A DNA stretch of 64,000 nucleotides, taken from positions 104,260,602 through 104,324,601 of the forward strand of contig CM068826.1 of assembly GCA_028554795.2 (NCBI GenBank), written 5' to 3'. This stretch comes from Sinohyriopsis cumingii (taxonomy: Eukaryota; Mollusca; Bivalvia; Unionida; Unionidae). The notes below the pieces were generated by a model, which was given only the letters and a program-made list of their open reading frames with translations, made no database searches and had not been told where the DNA came from. The translations under genes were made by a program, and so were the position numbers. This document shows positions 35,560 to 47,372 of this stretch, one piece after another (position 1 is the first letter of the stretch; each line of letters begins with the position of its first letter).

Positions 35560-36880
35560 TTTGAACGCCACAAAAATCTCCTTTAGTTCAGTGTTGACAA
35601 TTAGTAATAATAATCTTAATAAGACTTAAAATGGCATACAGTGTAGTTTAACAGTGACTGATGAGACGGGTGTTTCGATACTTCTGTGGCTTCCCATTGG
35701 ATGTGCGAGGTTATGTGAATAATATTCACTTTGGGTAATTCGACGCAAAATCAATAGTGTATGCTGTCACGTGGGGTCTATTGCGAAGTACTGTCACAAC
35801 AAATGTTATATACAAGCAGAAAATTAAGCACTGTTTCATTCCGAAGTTTGGAGTTATTCACATTATTGTGTTCATTCACATTATTGCATTCCAGTTTTAA
35901 GTCTATAGACGTATTTTGTGTTGTGCAAGTTTAGATATTTTTAGACAGGAAAAACATTTGTTTGGACTGTTCAGTGTAAATAGAAAGCGCTCATTATTTG
36001 GACATAAATATTAGTCTGGAACTGTTATTGAAGGAATTCAGGACAACGCCATCTTGACAACTACAAAGTTCTTGGAGGACCAGTACATTTCCGGTTTTGA
36101 AATTTATGAGGAACATTTCTATCATTTAGGACTTTCACAGACCAGTATAAGGACTAGCTTGGATTCACTTCATAATACTTTATGTTCCTTTCATATTTTT
36201 TATTTATAACTTTGATAATTAACTGTTAAGTTTTATACAATTTGTTGTTTTTGCTTCTTTTCTGTTACTTAAGTTTGCAATCATTGAGACGTAACAGAAA
36301 CTTGGGGCCTAACTGGGGATATGAATTTCACAGAAATTGAAATTGTTTTGAAATTTAAGTTATCTTAGTCCCTAATATTTCTGACTTTACATAGTGAAAC
36401 CAACAAGCTTTTACGATATAAACTAAAGTGGAGAATTGTACTTTAAATCCTAGCCAGGAACAATCAGTCTTTGAAAGAGGACGAATTGCTCCAACATTCC
36501 AGACAATATCTTTCCTGTGCAAAGCCATATTTGTTAAAACATGAAATAAAAAATATTTTGGTTTAAATTTGGTAGAGAAGAATATTTTGGACAAAAGTGC
36601 TTTGACTCTAGCTCAAACCTGCAAGTTATGAAATTGAAATCAAAATTCAAGAACAAAATAAAGTTAAGAAAGCTTGAAAAAGAGGAAAGAGATAAACAAA
36701 TGCAAATTCAAAAAGAAGAGAAAGAAATGGAGAAGAAATGACAAATGCAAAAGGAAGAAAAAGAAAAAAAAATACAAATGCAGGAAAAAGAAAGGGAGAT
36801 GCAAATGCAGGAAAAAGAGAGAGACAGATACAAAAATATGAGTTACAAATGAAACTGCAATTACAGAAAGATGTGATGTG
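35560..36880 (+). mobile_element. 5' fragment of an LTR retrotransposon (Ty3/gypsy-like), unit A
   Basis: TGGGGCCTAACTGGGG at 36303 has the look of a primer-binding site just after a possible LTR end. From 36628 the sequence turns purine-rich and encodes a coiled-coil stretch (KLEKEERDKQMQIQKEEKEM, then after a stop QMQKEEKE, MQEKEREMQMQEKERD). This resembles the charged N-terminal Gag helix of invertebrate gypsy-type elements. No second LTR, protease or RT is present. The LTR's left limit is unknown, and a cellular coiled-coil relic is the alternative. Confidence 0.4.
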
Positions 36881-36883
36881 ACT

Positions 36884-36919
36884 TGGATTTTTAACATAGT
36901 TTTAACAATTTTTCAGTTT
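36884..36919 (-). mobile_element. SINE family 1 3'-end relic at a deletion junction, unit A only
   Basis: TGGATTTTTAACATAGTTTT + AACAATTTTTCAG is the 3' end of the SINE in - orientation, cut off abruptly where the sequence rejoins copy B (TTGGTTGTGATATTTG at 36921, B 51894). B has no SINE here but 0.77 kb of other sequence. Confidence 0.75.
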
Positions 36920-37374
36920 GTTGGTTGTGATATTTGTGTACCCATGCGACTAGCAATGCAAATGGTGAGTATCAGGTCAAATTTCATCAACGCCATAGTT
37001 TCATCTTATCTTTCAGCAGAGTAAAGACATAATTATTCTAATACTTGCATTTTCTGAGAAAATAAATAATTTTCATATCGGTTTCATGTAGGTATGCCTG
37101 GGGATAACAGCATTAAGTTTGCGAGGCCATCTGGTATGCGGCTACGCTTTGCTGACAACATGTTGGTGTCTTGTGATGCTAGACTGGTTTTCAAACCTTT
37201 CATGTCAGACAAAATATCAATATCAAGCTGACTGTGAAACAACCAGTCTTCTAATCTAATCCAGTGAGTGTTAAGATTGACTCAACAACTATAATTATGG
37301 TAACCACCCTAATGATCCATACTGCAACCTCCGAATATTCTGGGCAGAACTCAATAAATATAATTCACAATCAG

Positions 37375-37581
37375 TTACAACTCAATTACGTAATTGTTTC
37401 TGTCATCAAGTAGTTGCAAACTTTCCTGACTTTCATCAACATTTGCAAACTTCAAGGAATTTTCATGTTCAGAAAAGAAATTATCATTTCTTCCAACTTT
37501 TTCCAAATTTCCTAGTAGCATGGGAGCCCTGTATACTTCTTCAATCGTATATGTATCGGTAATGAAGTCAATATTAACATT
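37375..37581 (-). CDS. Terminal exon-like segment, unknown protein (unit A)
   Basis: After a 3' splice-like CCAG, 68 codons are open on - to a TAA: from NVNIDFITDTYTIEEVYRAP through LLGNLEKVGRNDNFF and NVDESQESLQLLDDRN to YVIEL. Composition is typical of real protein (acidic, mixed helix/strand) and unlike the surrounding AT-rich DNA. I recognise no family. It is probably the 3' end of the multi-exon - strand gene suggested by the segments further right. Same sequence in unit B. Confidence 0.4.
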   Translation of the reverse strand, partial: NVNIDFITDTYTIEEVYRAPMLLGNLEKVGRNDNFFSEHENSLKFANVDESQESLQLLDDRNNYVIEL

Positions 37582-38178
37582 CTGGCATATTTAAGGGCTT
37601 GATGCAATGACAACATCTACTGGGAAGTCTTATTATATATAATCTTGTGACAAAAAGTGTTATTTTGTTTTGATGAAAGAAAAATTGGCTGATGTAGATT
37701 CTACTTGCATTTGTGTCAATAGCTGATGAACTTGTATTCCCCGTTAAGTCAGCCTTTATTATTAAACGACAATTACACTGGCTTAGACTAATGAATGCCT
37801 TTAGATGTGACATTACAAGTCTTTAATCATGCTTGATTATCTTGGTTTTTCTGTATGACAAATTACATTTTATTATATGGCAATCACGTAGGGAGGACTG
37901 TGTGCGAGAATAAAAACTTTTTCTTGCATCTCACTCTCTCAGCTCCTCTCTCTGAATTGTATTTATTGTTACCTTAACATAATGTCATTATTCATAAGAC
38001 CATAGTTATTATAATTGTACAATATTTGCTTTTAATTTCTTGGTATATGCTAGTGATGTGATTTGATAATTAGATTCATTCTTAAGCACATGATGTAAAA
38101 AGCAAACATTTTATTTGTCATGGTAGTAAAGATAATAACTGTATGGATAATAATTATAATTCAATTTAATTTGTTCTG

Positions 38179-38367
38179 TTACATCTGATGATACAGTTTT
38201 GTAATCACTTCTGACAAAACAAAGTTTTTAGTAGTATAAAAGTCTTCGGCTGCATTTGGTATCTGATAAGTCTCTGTTGCTTCTTGTATAATTCTAACAA
38301 AATCTGGATCAAGTTCTGTATAATTATTTTGACACAGTTCCTTCAGGTCCTGAATTTCCTCTGTCAC
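38179..38367 (-). CDS. Exon-like segment, unknown protein (unit A)
   Basis: 62 open codons on -: TEEIQDLKELCQNNYTELDP, then FVRIIQEATETYQIPNAAED and FYTTKNFVLSEVITKLYHQM before a stop. Codon-like composition is good. A pyrimidine-rich TTTTTTTCAG lies at about 38389 but leads into another frame, and the internal CCAG at 38364 would be the acceptor for this frame. GT at VLSE|GTGATT would join in phase 0 to the segment at 37581, though that donor is weak. Function unknown. Confidence 0.4.
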   Translation of the reverse strand: MTEEIQDLKELCQNNYTELDPDFVRIIQEATETYQIPNAAEDFYTTKNFVLSEVITKLYHQM

Positions 38368-38653
38368 TGGTGCTTAACAGTTCTCTGCTCCTGAAAAAAA
38401 TTTGTATTAAGATTAAATTGTATTGATGTAGTTAAACCAGCATTAACAGCCACAATCACCATGAATATATTCCATCCCTGACATAGAGCAGCATTTTTTT
38501 AAAATGCTTCTTATAACTGACTTGTTAAAATAAACCTGTCTTAAGAGACCATATTCTTTAAAGTCTTTGAAATAACAGCTTACAACAGGTTCAAATGCAT
38601 TGTTTGGTTACAATATAAAAATAATAAATGTAGAAAAGCCGCTGTAAATTACC

Positions 38654-39071
38654 ATGTATGGTGTAAGTAGATTCCCTTCATTTTTAATTCAACATTTTAG
38701 AGAAAAAAACCCTGTAATTTTAGTACACGAAATAATATTGACACCAGGAGGAGCATATGAACAAATTCTACACGTCCATTCAAACAAGTTATCGAGTCTC
38801 TTATTTCACAGAGAACACCAGCAGTTATCTTTGTCAGAAGAAAGTGTAGTTTCTCAAACCAACAAAAGTTAAAATGACCTGGATCATTTTATTCTTCCAA
38901 CTGACTGGGAGCTTGCCGACCAAGTGTGCAGGCTACATAAAACAGTACGAGCTTATTATGCAAAATGAAAACATTCAAAAGATGTTGCCTCTTTTATTTT
39001 TGCAGCATAAATCAGTATTTAACACTTGCTATCCAGTGGCAGTCAACAGAATAATAGGTTGTTATTTCTAA
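38654..39071 (+). other. Coding-like stretches on + of unknown origin (unit A; B 53627-54044)
   Basis: Two adjoining open frames. In the second interval an alternative frame reads DLDHFILPTDWELADQVCRL and HKTVRAYYAK, which vaguely recalls hAT transposases (the WxLL..LxxF region). Too short to assign. Confidence 0.2.
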
Positions 39072-39734
39072 AAGCCCATATTTTAAAAAGAGATATGGAT
39101 ATCAATGTGTCCTTCCTTCACAAACTGTTGATATTTCAAAATGACAATAGATCATTCGGAAAAGAGTTCAGCCCATTTGGTGCAAATTTTGTACCATGCC
39201 ATTAACTACATCCTCCATGTTTTGTTGATGTTCCACAGTCCTACCATGTCTCTTAGATGTTTCTGAATGAGCAGTACATATACAAACTGCAGACACAGCT
39301 TGGAATAGTGATACAGAGTACATGTATTTTGACTCAGATGTGATCATAGAAGAAATGTTTTTAAGAAAATGTAAATTTAGAGAAACAAAGGGGTTTATTT
39401 AAGAAAGAAAAAGGGATCTGTTTTTGTGTTTATGTGGTTTGGCATATTTTCATTTCATGCATGTGTCATACATGTAACAAATACTGCAGGTGTTTTAGTC
39501 TGGCAATTTTAGGAAATTTGCCAAATTAACTTGAACAACTTGTATCATCCTGTTCACTGGAAAAAGAAAATACATGCATAGAATAATAACTATTGTATTA
39601 CATCCAATCTATCCATACCAATGATATTTTAACTTCTAAGGATTCCAAAAAGTGTATTCTTTCATTACATGTTATGCTTGACAATGCTCACAAGACATTA
39701 GATATATAAATGGTTTTTCAAACGTCAGACCTGA

Positions 39735-39970
39735 AACAATAATACTGACCCAAATGTACATGTGATTGTGACGCAAATGTATATATGTGATGATGGCCCA
39801 CATTTATATGTGATGGTAACCCAAATGTATATGTGATGGTGACCCAAATGTATATGTGATAGTGACCCAAATGTATATGTGATGATGACCCAAATGTGGT
39901 GTGACAGAGTTCCAAATGTACTTGTGATGATTACCCAAATGTGGTATGGCAATGACCCAGATTATGTGAT
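39735..39970. repeat. ~21-bp minisatellite, unit A
   Basis: About ten imperfect units of ATGTGATGGTGACCCAAATGT, a period that keeps all - strand frames open and creates several overlapping spurious ORFs. Confidence 0.85.
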
Positions 39971-40388
39971 GATGACCCGAATGGGTGTCTCCAAAGATAT
40001 GGTTAGGACAAGACAAAAATGAAGCGGGAAGCAACTGCTATACTAATTAATCCAATTTCTGCCATCTTTTCATTTTTTGAAACTCATACAAGGTATTAAA
40101 GTATAACAAGGATTCACATTAATTGTACTTGCATTCATAACTTCATACATATAGAACACTTACAGAGCAAAGTCTCTTATTTTCAATCAGATGAGCATGC
40201 TGATCTGAAGTTAGAGGTATTATACCTCAAAGATGTTAAAGAGAAAAAAGTGAAACCAACAAGTAAAATTCAACAAATACTTTATTTTCACAGATAATGT
40301 GAAAATTTAAAAGTAGCTTACATTATGAAATATATCCTAAATAGCTCTCACAGATCCAAAAGGAAAAAAGGTGTTCCAAATGAATTAC

Positions 40389-40537
40389 AGTGGTGTTCCA
40401 AATTGATTCCAATCTTGAATGTGCTGTAGTTCCAACAGTCTTAAATGTGCCGATGTGATAATCTTATCCATCACAATGATATAATCTAGAATGTCCTTGA
40501 AGGAATTCACTCTAATCCTAAAATAGTCCAACAGTAT
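40389..40537 (-). CDS. Exon-like segment, unknown protein (unit A)
   Basis: Bounded by TGTGCTTACAG on the 5' side and GTAATT on the 3' side. It encodes ILLDYFRIRVNSFKDILDYI, IVMDKIITSAHLRLLELQHI and QDWNQFGTP without stops. Leucine-rich and helical in character. Family unknown. The end phase (2) fits the strong acceptor at 38389, which would give a short C-terminus (SRELLSTSDRGNSGPEG...). That reading competes with the longer frame at 38179. Confidence 0.45.
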
Positions 40538-41079
40538 CTGTAAGCACATTGTTATTTCAGTGAATAAATGAAGCATATAAATCATGTGAAATTACAACTG
40601 AACACAACTAAAAGACAGATTTCACTTGAGAGATGTTACAATAGGAATATGTTGTTAACTATGTTGATCACAACCTTTATATAAAATTGATCACAAACTT
40701 TATATAAAAACCTAAGACAATAAGAGATATAGGATGTGGGTTATTTTCCCATCAAATTCATAAACAAGGTAAGGTCTGTTTACTTTATAGTTTTACTTTT
40801 TAGCAAACTACCTGGCAAATGAGAACATTTTTTTCTAATGGACGAAACAATTTTCTGAACTCAAAGCCAGGTAAACATGTTTACAAATATCATCTCAGAT
40901 GATAATCTACAATCATGGACAAAAGTTAGCTTTGCAATATCTTGCTTACATATGACCCTTACAATTGTGGACAAGAGTTAAACAATATATACAATATATA
41001 GATATACAAAAGGGCACATGCAATGGTTTCTAACTGACCTGTATTACCCTTCTTTCAATTCAAAACCTGCCTGGTTTAC

Positions 41080-41188
41080 ATGTGATGCACCATATATGAA
41101 GGCATTTTCATTGCTAAGAAGGCCATCTGCACTGCAGCAACTATGCCATTTCCAGTGCCTGGATTGCCTCTCACTTTTACTGGACACC
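41080..41188 (-). CDS. Exon-like segment with a P-loop-like GNPGTGNG (unit A)
   Basis: Between a TTTTCAG acceptor and a GTAAAC donor, 109 bases encode CPVKVRGNPGTGNGIVAAV and QMAFLAMKMPSYMVHHM. GNPGTGNG resembles a Walker A loop (GxxGxGK[ST]) but has Asn where the essential Lys should be. It may be a degenerate or non-ATPase loop, or coincidence. The phase at its 5' edge (one base carried over) matches the exon-like segment at 41379-41451 exactly. No family assigned. Confidence 0.45.
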
Positions 41189-41378
41189 CTGAAAAGTAGG
41201 TTAGTATAATATTATTAGCATCATATACAAAATTTCATAATTTATATCGGCTTTTGTGATGGAAGTTAAAGTTCTCTTTTGCCTTTAAATACTGTCTGTA
41301 TTTTTACTAATGTACAGGAAATGTACAAGATTTGTTATTTTACTAAATTTTTACAAACTTTATTGGAATCCAACTTAC

Positions 41379-41451
41379 CACATAAACTGGTCATGTAAAC
41401 TTGTGACATAGTGGTAGTTGCACAAATTGTGTAGTGTACAACAGCATTGTT
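41379..41451 (-). CDS. Exon-like segment upstream of the P-loop-like one (unit A)
   Basis: TTTCTGATAACAG acceptor and a consensus GTAAGT donor enclose 73 bases: NNAVVHYTICATTTMSQVYM, TSLC plus one base. Splicing to 41188 keeps one frame open across both (SLC-G-CPVKV). Confidence 0.45.
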
Positions 41452-44400
41452 CTGTTATCAGAAAGACAATGAGAAAATTACTAGTTCACCATGAGAATAC
41501 TGTAAGTAATATACTTTTTTCCCCTATAATCAGTATTTTCCTTCACCCTCATTTGCGCTTCAGAGACCCCCAAATTTTTAATTTGACCCCCAGTTTTGAT
41601 ACCAAATTTTATTTTTTACTCAGTCTGACCCCCAGTTTTGACACCAAGGAGATTTTTGACTCTCAGTCTTGCACCCCTAGGGGATACACTGCCTATAATA
41701 CCAAAACCAAATGCCAATACAGTATTTGCTTCAAGGACAATTAAGAAATAATAATTAAGATCGATGAGCAAAACATTCATATGATATGGTTCATAAACGT
41801 TCTAAATCTGCCCCTCTTAGTCGTTACTATAGCAGAGATAATGCAAGATTTGTACAAAATAGTAAGCTTTACATGTGTGACACCAGGCCTGCAAACAAAT
41901 AGATGTATGACTGACCAATCAACCAATTATATCTAGCTTTGCTTACATCCATAGTCCAAGAAGAGATGACACAGCTCAGTTAATCCTGCATTTGAATATC
42001 TCATTTACTGTCTTCAAGTAATTCAATTTTTACAGTAATACTTTGTTTTGGCATATAATTTCCTTGTATGGGTGTATAAAACAGTCATTAAAAAGTATAC
42101 CCACCTTTAAAATCGTGAGTGTGAACAGGAAGACATAATAAACATTGCAATAAATTTATTCAGTTTACAATTCCAAGTCAAATACATACCTGTCAAGATT
42201 TCATTTTAAAAACTGACAATACTGAGATGCCAATTATTCAACATTTTAACTGCAATTACAATAATATATATAAACATGTAATTACTTTATAATTTGCATT
42301 ATGTGAGTTGATATTGTCTTCATTTACCATGGGATTTAACAACTGTATTGACAAAGTACAAGGCAACTATATCTGGTCATCTATTAGTTATTCCAGCATG
42401 TAGCCATATTATCTTCTGCAAAAAACTGAAAATAAGATTACTTAAAAATACATTGTATCACACAAGGCGGGGTAATTTATCCATTGTCAAGATAAACTGT
42501 ATGTACATAACAGAAATGAAATATAACAAAAAGCTGAAGAATGAATAGAACAAATTTGCATAAACATTCACAGCAGAATCTTCAGCTTTCCCATTAATGT
42601 TGCACTTTCACTTAAAATAGGAAACATCTGTTATTAAAATAATGTCTTATAAAATAACTATTTTTACATTTTAGTCCAACTGTAAATAAAATTTATTTAA
42701 ATCAAGATGTTTTCCCAATGGATGTTATTAGATTTTAGGTCCTTGTGTACGTGTATGTGTGGTATATGCATGTGTATGTTCACTGTGTCATGCAACTTAA
42801 AAACACAGTTCAATATGCTAACTATGGGACATGATTTATGAGTGGTCTAAAATGTACCATTGGTTTTAACATTTTAAACCATCATAGGTCTTAAAGGTTC
42901 TACCTAGAACTTCATATAATTTTAAGTTTTAAATGTTTGCTATTGCTAATTTGTTTATATGACCATTGGGTTACCTGGGTGACAACTTCAGAAACCTTTG
43001 AGACTGCCAGATCATAACCACTTATGTATTTTCTCTGCTACGTTTGTTTTGGTGCTTTAAGGTATAATAACGAAGGTCAGTTACTTAGTGCTGTGGCAAC
43101 TGGAGTCAAGTGTCTTGCCAAGAACAGACTGGTCCTATGGTAAGATACAAAACCCACCCCCTTATGGACCTGAGTCTGGCACACTAACCACTGAATGTGG
43201 CTTTATGTATGTACATATGTATGTATGTATGTATGCATACATACCTATCAATACATCCATGTATGCCAATACCATAAGATGTCAATTTATCATACCCATC
43301 TGAAAAAAGGAAATATAACATCAGGAAAATATTGAAATAAAGAAACATGTATATTTCAAGACTTAAAAGTGTGCAGCATAGCAACATTGTCCCTATCTTT
43401 TTCCCACTTTTGAAAAACACCATATATTCATACCCATGACCCTAGACTGGACTTACAAAGAAGGGGGGAAAATGAAATTCTGATAGAGCTGTATACATCA
43501 TATAAACTCCAATCATATCCCAAACTTTGACATTTCTGTTTTCAACATTATGTACTAGGTGTATGACAATATATAACTCTGTAAATTTGATATATAATTA
43601 CATACAGGTAAAACCCTTTATAATGCATTGCTCACGGGTCCAAAGAATAACATCACAATATAAGCTGGATCGAGTTAACAAATTTTTTGAAAAACTTCCC
43701 TACAGAAAATGTGCATTGAAAGTTCAATGTCATCGATTTTAACTAACCTCTTGATCATATAAATCTGCTAGGGATAAGAATAATTGGTTTTTCCGATAGG
43801 ATGTATTTAGTTGTTAAAAAGAGAGGTCACCTTATATTAAAAAAATGGGAGCCATGCTGCGATTGTGTTATAAGCAGAATCACGTTATAATGAAGCAAAC
43901 AGTCAGATATATTCAGCAAAAGATACATTCCATGCCTGAAAGGTTACATAGTTACAATTCCTTTCTTTGTCTCACAAAATGCTAATTTTTCTTGCTGTAA
44001 GTATAACATCTATAATCACATATCACATGGCATGGTGGGAAAACCTGTTTTATAAAGGAATATTTTTACCAAGAATATATAGGAAGGAAATAATTTTACC
44101 AATAATTTTCTTTAGAACTGTACAAATGCCACATCAACTATGATGTGACAGGAAGAAATGTTACATATCATACAATGCTGTGCCATTCAACTGCAAGCCA
44201 TCTCTCACAGAATGCATGTAATAACATTTTTTTTATATGGCAATCATTTTTTTTACTAACCAATATGCCTTATATAGTTTGGACCCTGCAAGAGATAAGT
44301 ACACTGACCATAAAAAACCATTTCAAAATTAAAATGTACCAGACACACACAAAATACAGTCCTTGATAAAAATGTGAAAACATCTGAAACCACGCTTTAG

Positions 44401-45004
44401 AAGTGGAAATGTCTGAATAAGACTGAACCATTTTAAAAGCTTATACTAACATCAAATTTTCTGATTAATTACCTATACAATGGTTTGGGGTGTACTGAGA
44501 AGAAATGCCATAAATTAAACAAGCTATATAAATAGCACTGTCTGTTGAAAAATACCAACTGACAAACTGTCATAAGTAGGTAAAATATCCATGTGCTACA
44601 TTTCATGACTAAGTCACACACTCCCTGAAAATTCAAAATATAATTGTGACACACAAAAATGGGACAAATGCTAAATGAGACTAATGTAAACCATGTATGA
44701 AAAGCCTTATTTTTTAAAACAAATAACCGACAATCACTCTGCTTTATTATGATACTCTTTTATTGACCTATATTACAGATAGATTTCCCAACCAAACTGA
44801 TGTAACATCATAATTGGAGGACTTTTTCACATGTAATCTAACGCTAACAGTAATCAAATATACCCTATTATCAAGTGACCCATCTAAAGAGATTTCATTT
44901 TTAAGAAACAAATTTATTGCAATATTTCATGTTTGCATGGGATGCAATTTATGTGAATACTTGTTAAAAAGATTTGCAATACTGTCCACTGTAACTCACT
45001 TTAC
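41452..45004. other. Intron-like or intergenic part of unit A (B: 56425-59977)
   Basis: Mostly AT-rich. Holds a (TATG)n tract at 43207-43236 and a segment at about 43607-43895 with GTAAAACCCTTTATAATGC and CACGTTATAATGAAG that looks like an old MITE. An open - strand piece at 44469-44654 (GVCDLVMKCSTWIFY) may be a further exon but does not fit the phase of its neighbour. Confidence 0.35.
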
Positions 45005-45093
45005 CGATATATTGTTTTTGATGCAGCCTTCTTCTCTTTCTCCATTCTACATCATTCTTATCTAGTTCTTGTACAATTCCATCAGCAAATTCT
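45005..45093 (-). CDS. Exon-like segment, unknown protein (unit A)
   Basis: ATTTGATTTGCAG acceptor and GTAAAG donor. Encodes EFADGIVQELDKNDVEWRKR, RRLHQKQYI. Its 5' phase matches the segment at 46631-46718 (GA|A joins to Glu). The basic RKRRRLHQK could be a nuclear signal or DNA contact, but this is speculative. Confidence 0.5.
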
Positions 45094-46197
45094 CTGCAAA
45101 TCAAATAGTAATGTGCAGTTTATATTATCAATGTGGTCTTTATTCATTGATAAAATAAAGTGTAACAGAAAATAAAAAAAGGCAAACAAAATAAAATCAT
45201 TTTGCTAACAATGAAAATCAATACAAAAGATAAAACAAAACATAGGATGCCTCATATAGTGCAATCATTCAGCATGAATAATTCCTATAGCAAGCATAAA
45301 TTCTTACGTGTTTAAAATTGTCCTAAAATAATGTGCAGCAACTTGGTTATATCACCAGGGAACATCCTGCCAACTTCTTTTAGGACTTCACAAACAATTT
45401 TCTAGGTTGATAGTTGGGAATAAAACCTTAATGAATACTAAAGTTGGGAAGTCTTCCTGATACAAAAAGATTGGAAACTAACAGTATATAGTATTTACAT
45501 TGCAATTATGGCTGTATTTGGGCACAGAAGACCACCCCACCCCACCCACCCCACAAAATTGCTGCACCTTGCACAATATAAACCCAGTGTATTTCCTAGT
45601 GGTAATAATGAAAAATCCAATGGAAATTGTATCCTAATATTTTGCATTCTGCAATGAATGCAGTAATGGCCTTATCAAACGTGGGGCCCAATTTGAATCA
45701 ATTTGGCAGGGCCCCTGCTTTTAAATGAAGGGCCATCAATGTGCACAGCATTTGGAAATAAACTTTTGATGTCAGCCCTGAATGAATGTACACATTTTAT
45801 TTTATCATGAAATAATGCACAACTTTCGTGCAAATAAAAATTATATCTTTAAGTCACCTGGCTAAATCCCTACACACAGGCCCATTTCATAACAGTGAAA
45901 AAAACATTACAACACAAAATACCATAACAATACTTTACAAAAACGTTTATTATTTCTGCAAAGCATTTATACTGTTTGTGATCAAGCCATTAAAAAAACT
46001 CCAACCTGACAAACTTAATGACTTTTACTGACTGAAATTTGTATTACTGCCCCGCTCCCCCCATATCAAAGCATATGCAATGAGGGACAAATACAAACAC
46101 ATACATGTGCCATTATGATACAAATACTGAGATTATTTGCGATAATGATAATATTATTATCACCACCACTACTGAAAAGATAATAGAAGCACCATAG

Positions 46198-46198
46198 T

Positions 46199-46230
<32 letters not shown>
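46198..46230. repeat. (AAT)n microsatellite, unit A
   Basis: About 10-11 AAT units; the same run is in unit B at 61170-61202. Confidence 0.9.
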
Positions 46231-46231
<1 letters not shown>

Positions 46232-46630
46232 TTGTACTTGGTGTAAATTTCAATATCAACATGATGGTGGGTGTTTTGGTACAAATGGGACAAAACAAAA
46301 AAAGAATGTAATTACAATTCACCCATGTCAGTATCTATAATTTACCATAATGTGATTTCTGGTTTGTATCATGCATGTATACATAAAACATGCTGCAGAC
46401 AGGAAGTTATATCAGCAGTTAAGACCAATGAAATGCCAAGGTACAAAATGCATGATACAAGAAAGTTTATTTAATGAACATAGCAAAGACAACATAAAAG
46501 TACTAACTCAGGGCCAGCTATTATACAGACATATACAGTCATTTGAACAAATTTCAATACCACATTCACACTGTGACTGATTAATCTGATATTCCTTTTT
46601 AAAGGAATGTCTATAGTAAAGGTTACTCAC

Positions 46631-46718
46631 TCTTTCATTGAGGCACGACAATCACTTTTCAGAAAGTCATGAGTATCAGTTGAACATAGACAAAGTAAAC
46701 CAGATTTGCAAGTGCTGC
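46631..46718 (-). CDS. Exon-like segment, Cys-containing, unknown protein (unit A)
   Basis: Consensus GTGAGT donor at the 3' side; the acceptor CAAG is less certain. Encodes STCKSGLLCLCSTDTHDFLK, SDCRASMK, then two bases that complete a Glu codon with the next segment. The same frame is open further upstream for about 19 codons, so the exon could start earlier or be the first coding one. Confidence 0.42.
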
Positions 46719-47089
46719 CTTGAATATTAAGGGGGAAATAACTGACCCATGTCCCCCATACTAAAGACAATTGTGGAAATATATTGAAATGAAAGGACAC
46801 AATAACCCTATTATTTGTGCGAGTACATTACGACATAATGGAAATGTACAGAATTATTTAAAGCTTACAGAATATTATAAACTACATCATTCCTGTTGAG
46901 TAAAAACAAGCAAATAAGCACAAAGTGTTACAATAATATTAGGTGTTTAATGCAAACGTTAAGCCATTCGTGGTATTTCTTAAACTGAATAAGGGGCTGG
47001 TGTTGTGTGCTTTTACTTGCATACAAATAATATAGAGCCTGAGGCAAAGAAAAACAGTGCCCAATGGCGTGATGATATACCTATTAGCA

Positions 47090-47372
47090 TATGCTAGTGT
47101 GTATGTTTTGGAGTTTTAACGTAGCTTTAGGAATTATTCAGTTTATTGTGATGTCTAGCACTGGGGCATCATGCCACAAATATATCCCACCCAGTCACAT
47201 AATCCTAACACCAGGCTGACCAGTCCTAACACTAACCTCTTAATGCTGAGCGTCTAGCGAGGCAGCTGTTACTACCCTTCTTACAAATCTCTGGTATGAA
47301 TCGGCCGGGCTTCGAACCCGCGACCTTCCGCATCCGAGATGGACACTAACCCCTAGGCCACTGGAGCAGTCT
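47090..47372 (-). mobile_element. SINE family 1, unit A
   Basis: GAGTTTTAACGTAGCTTTAG, then the body with an internal deletion of the CGCTACGATGTCTGCAG block, the GCTTCGAACCC B box and CTAGGCCACTGGAGCAGTC (head). No target duplication found. Present in B at the same place, so it predates the tandem duplication. Confidence 0.88.

Noticed and set aside
36355..36594. 79-codon - strand ORF (and 50614-50853)
   Set aside because: It lies opposite the probable Gag/leader region of the LTR-element fragment, and it shows no motif or splice context.
39718..40034. Three overlapping - strand ORFs rich in HIHLGHHHIY (and their copies in unit B)
   Set aside because: All come from the 21-bp minisatellite read in three frames.
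42188..42235. Exon-like border GACAG|GTATGT on - in unit A
   Set aside because: All frames of the would-be exon contain stops.
43607..43895. MITE with GTAAAACCCTTTATAATGC-like end
   Set aside because: No matching inverted end or target duplication could be located, so it is mentioned only within the regional description.
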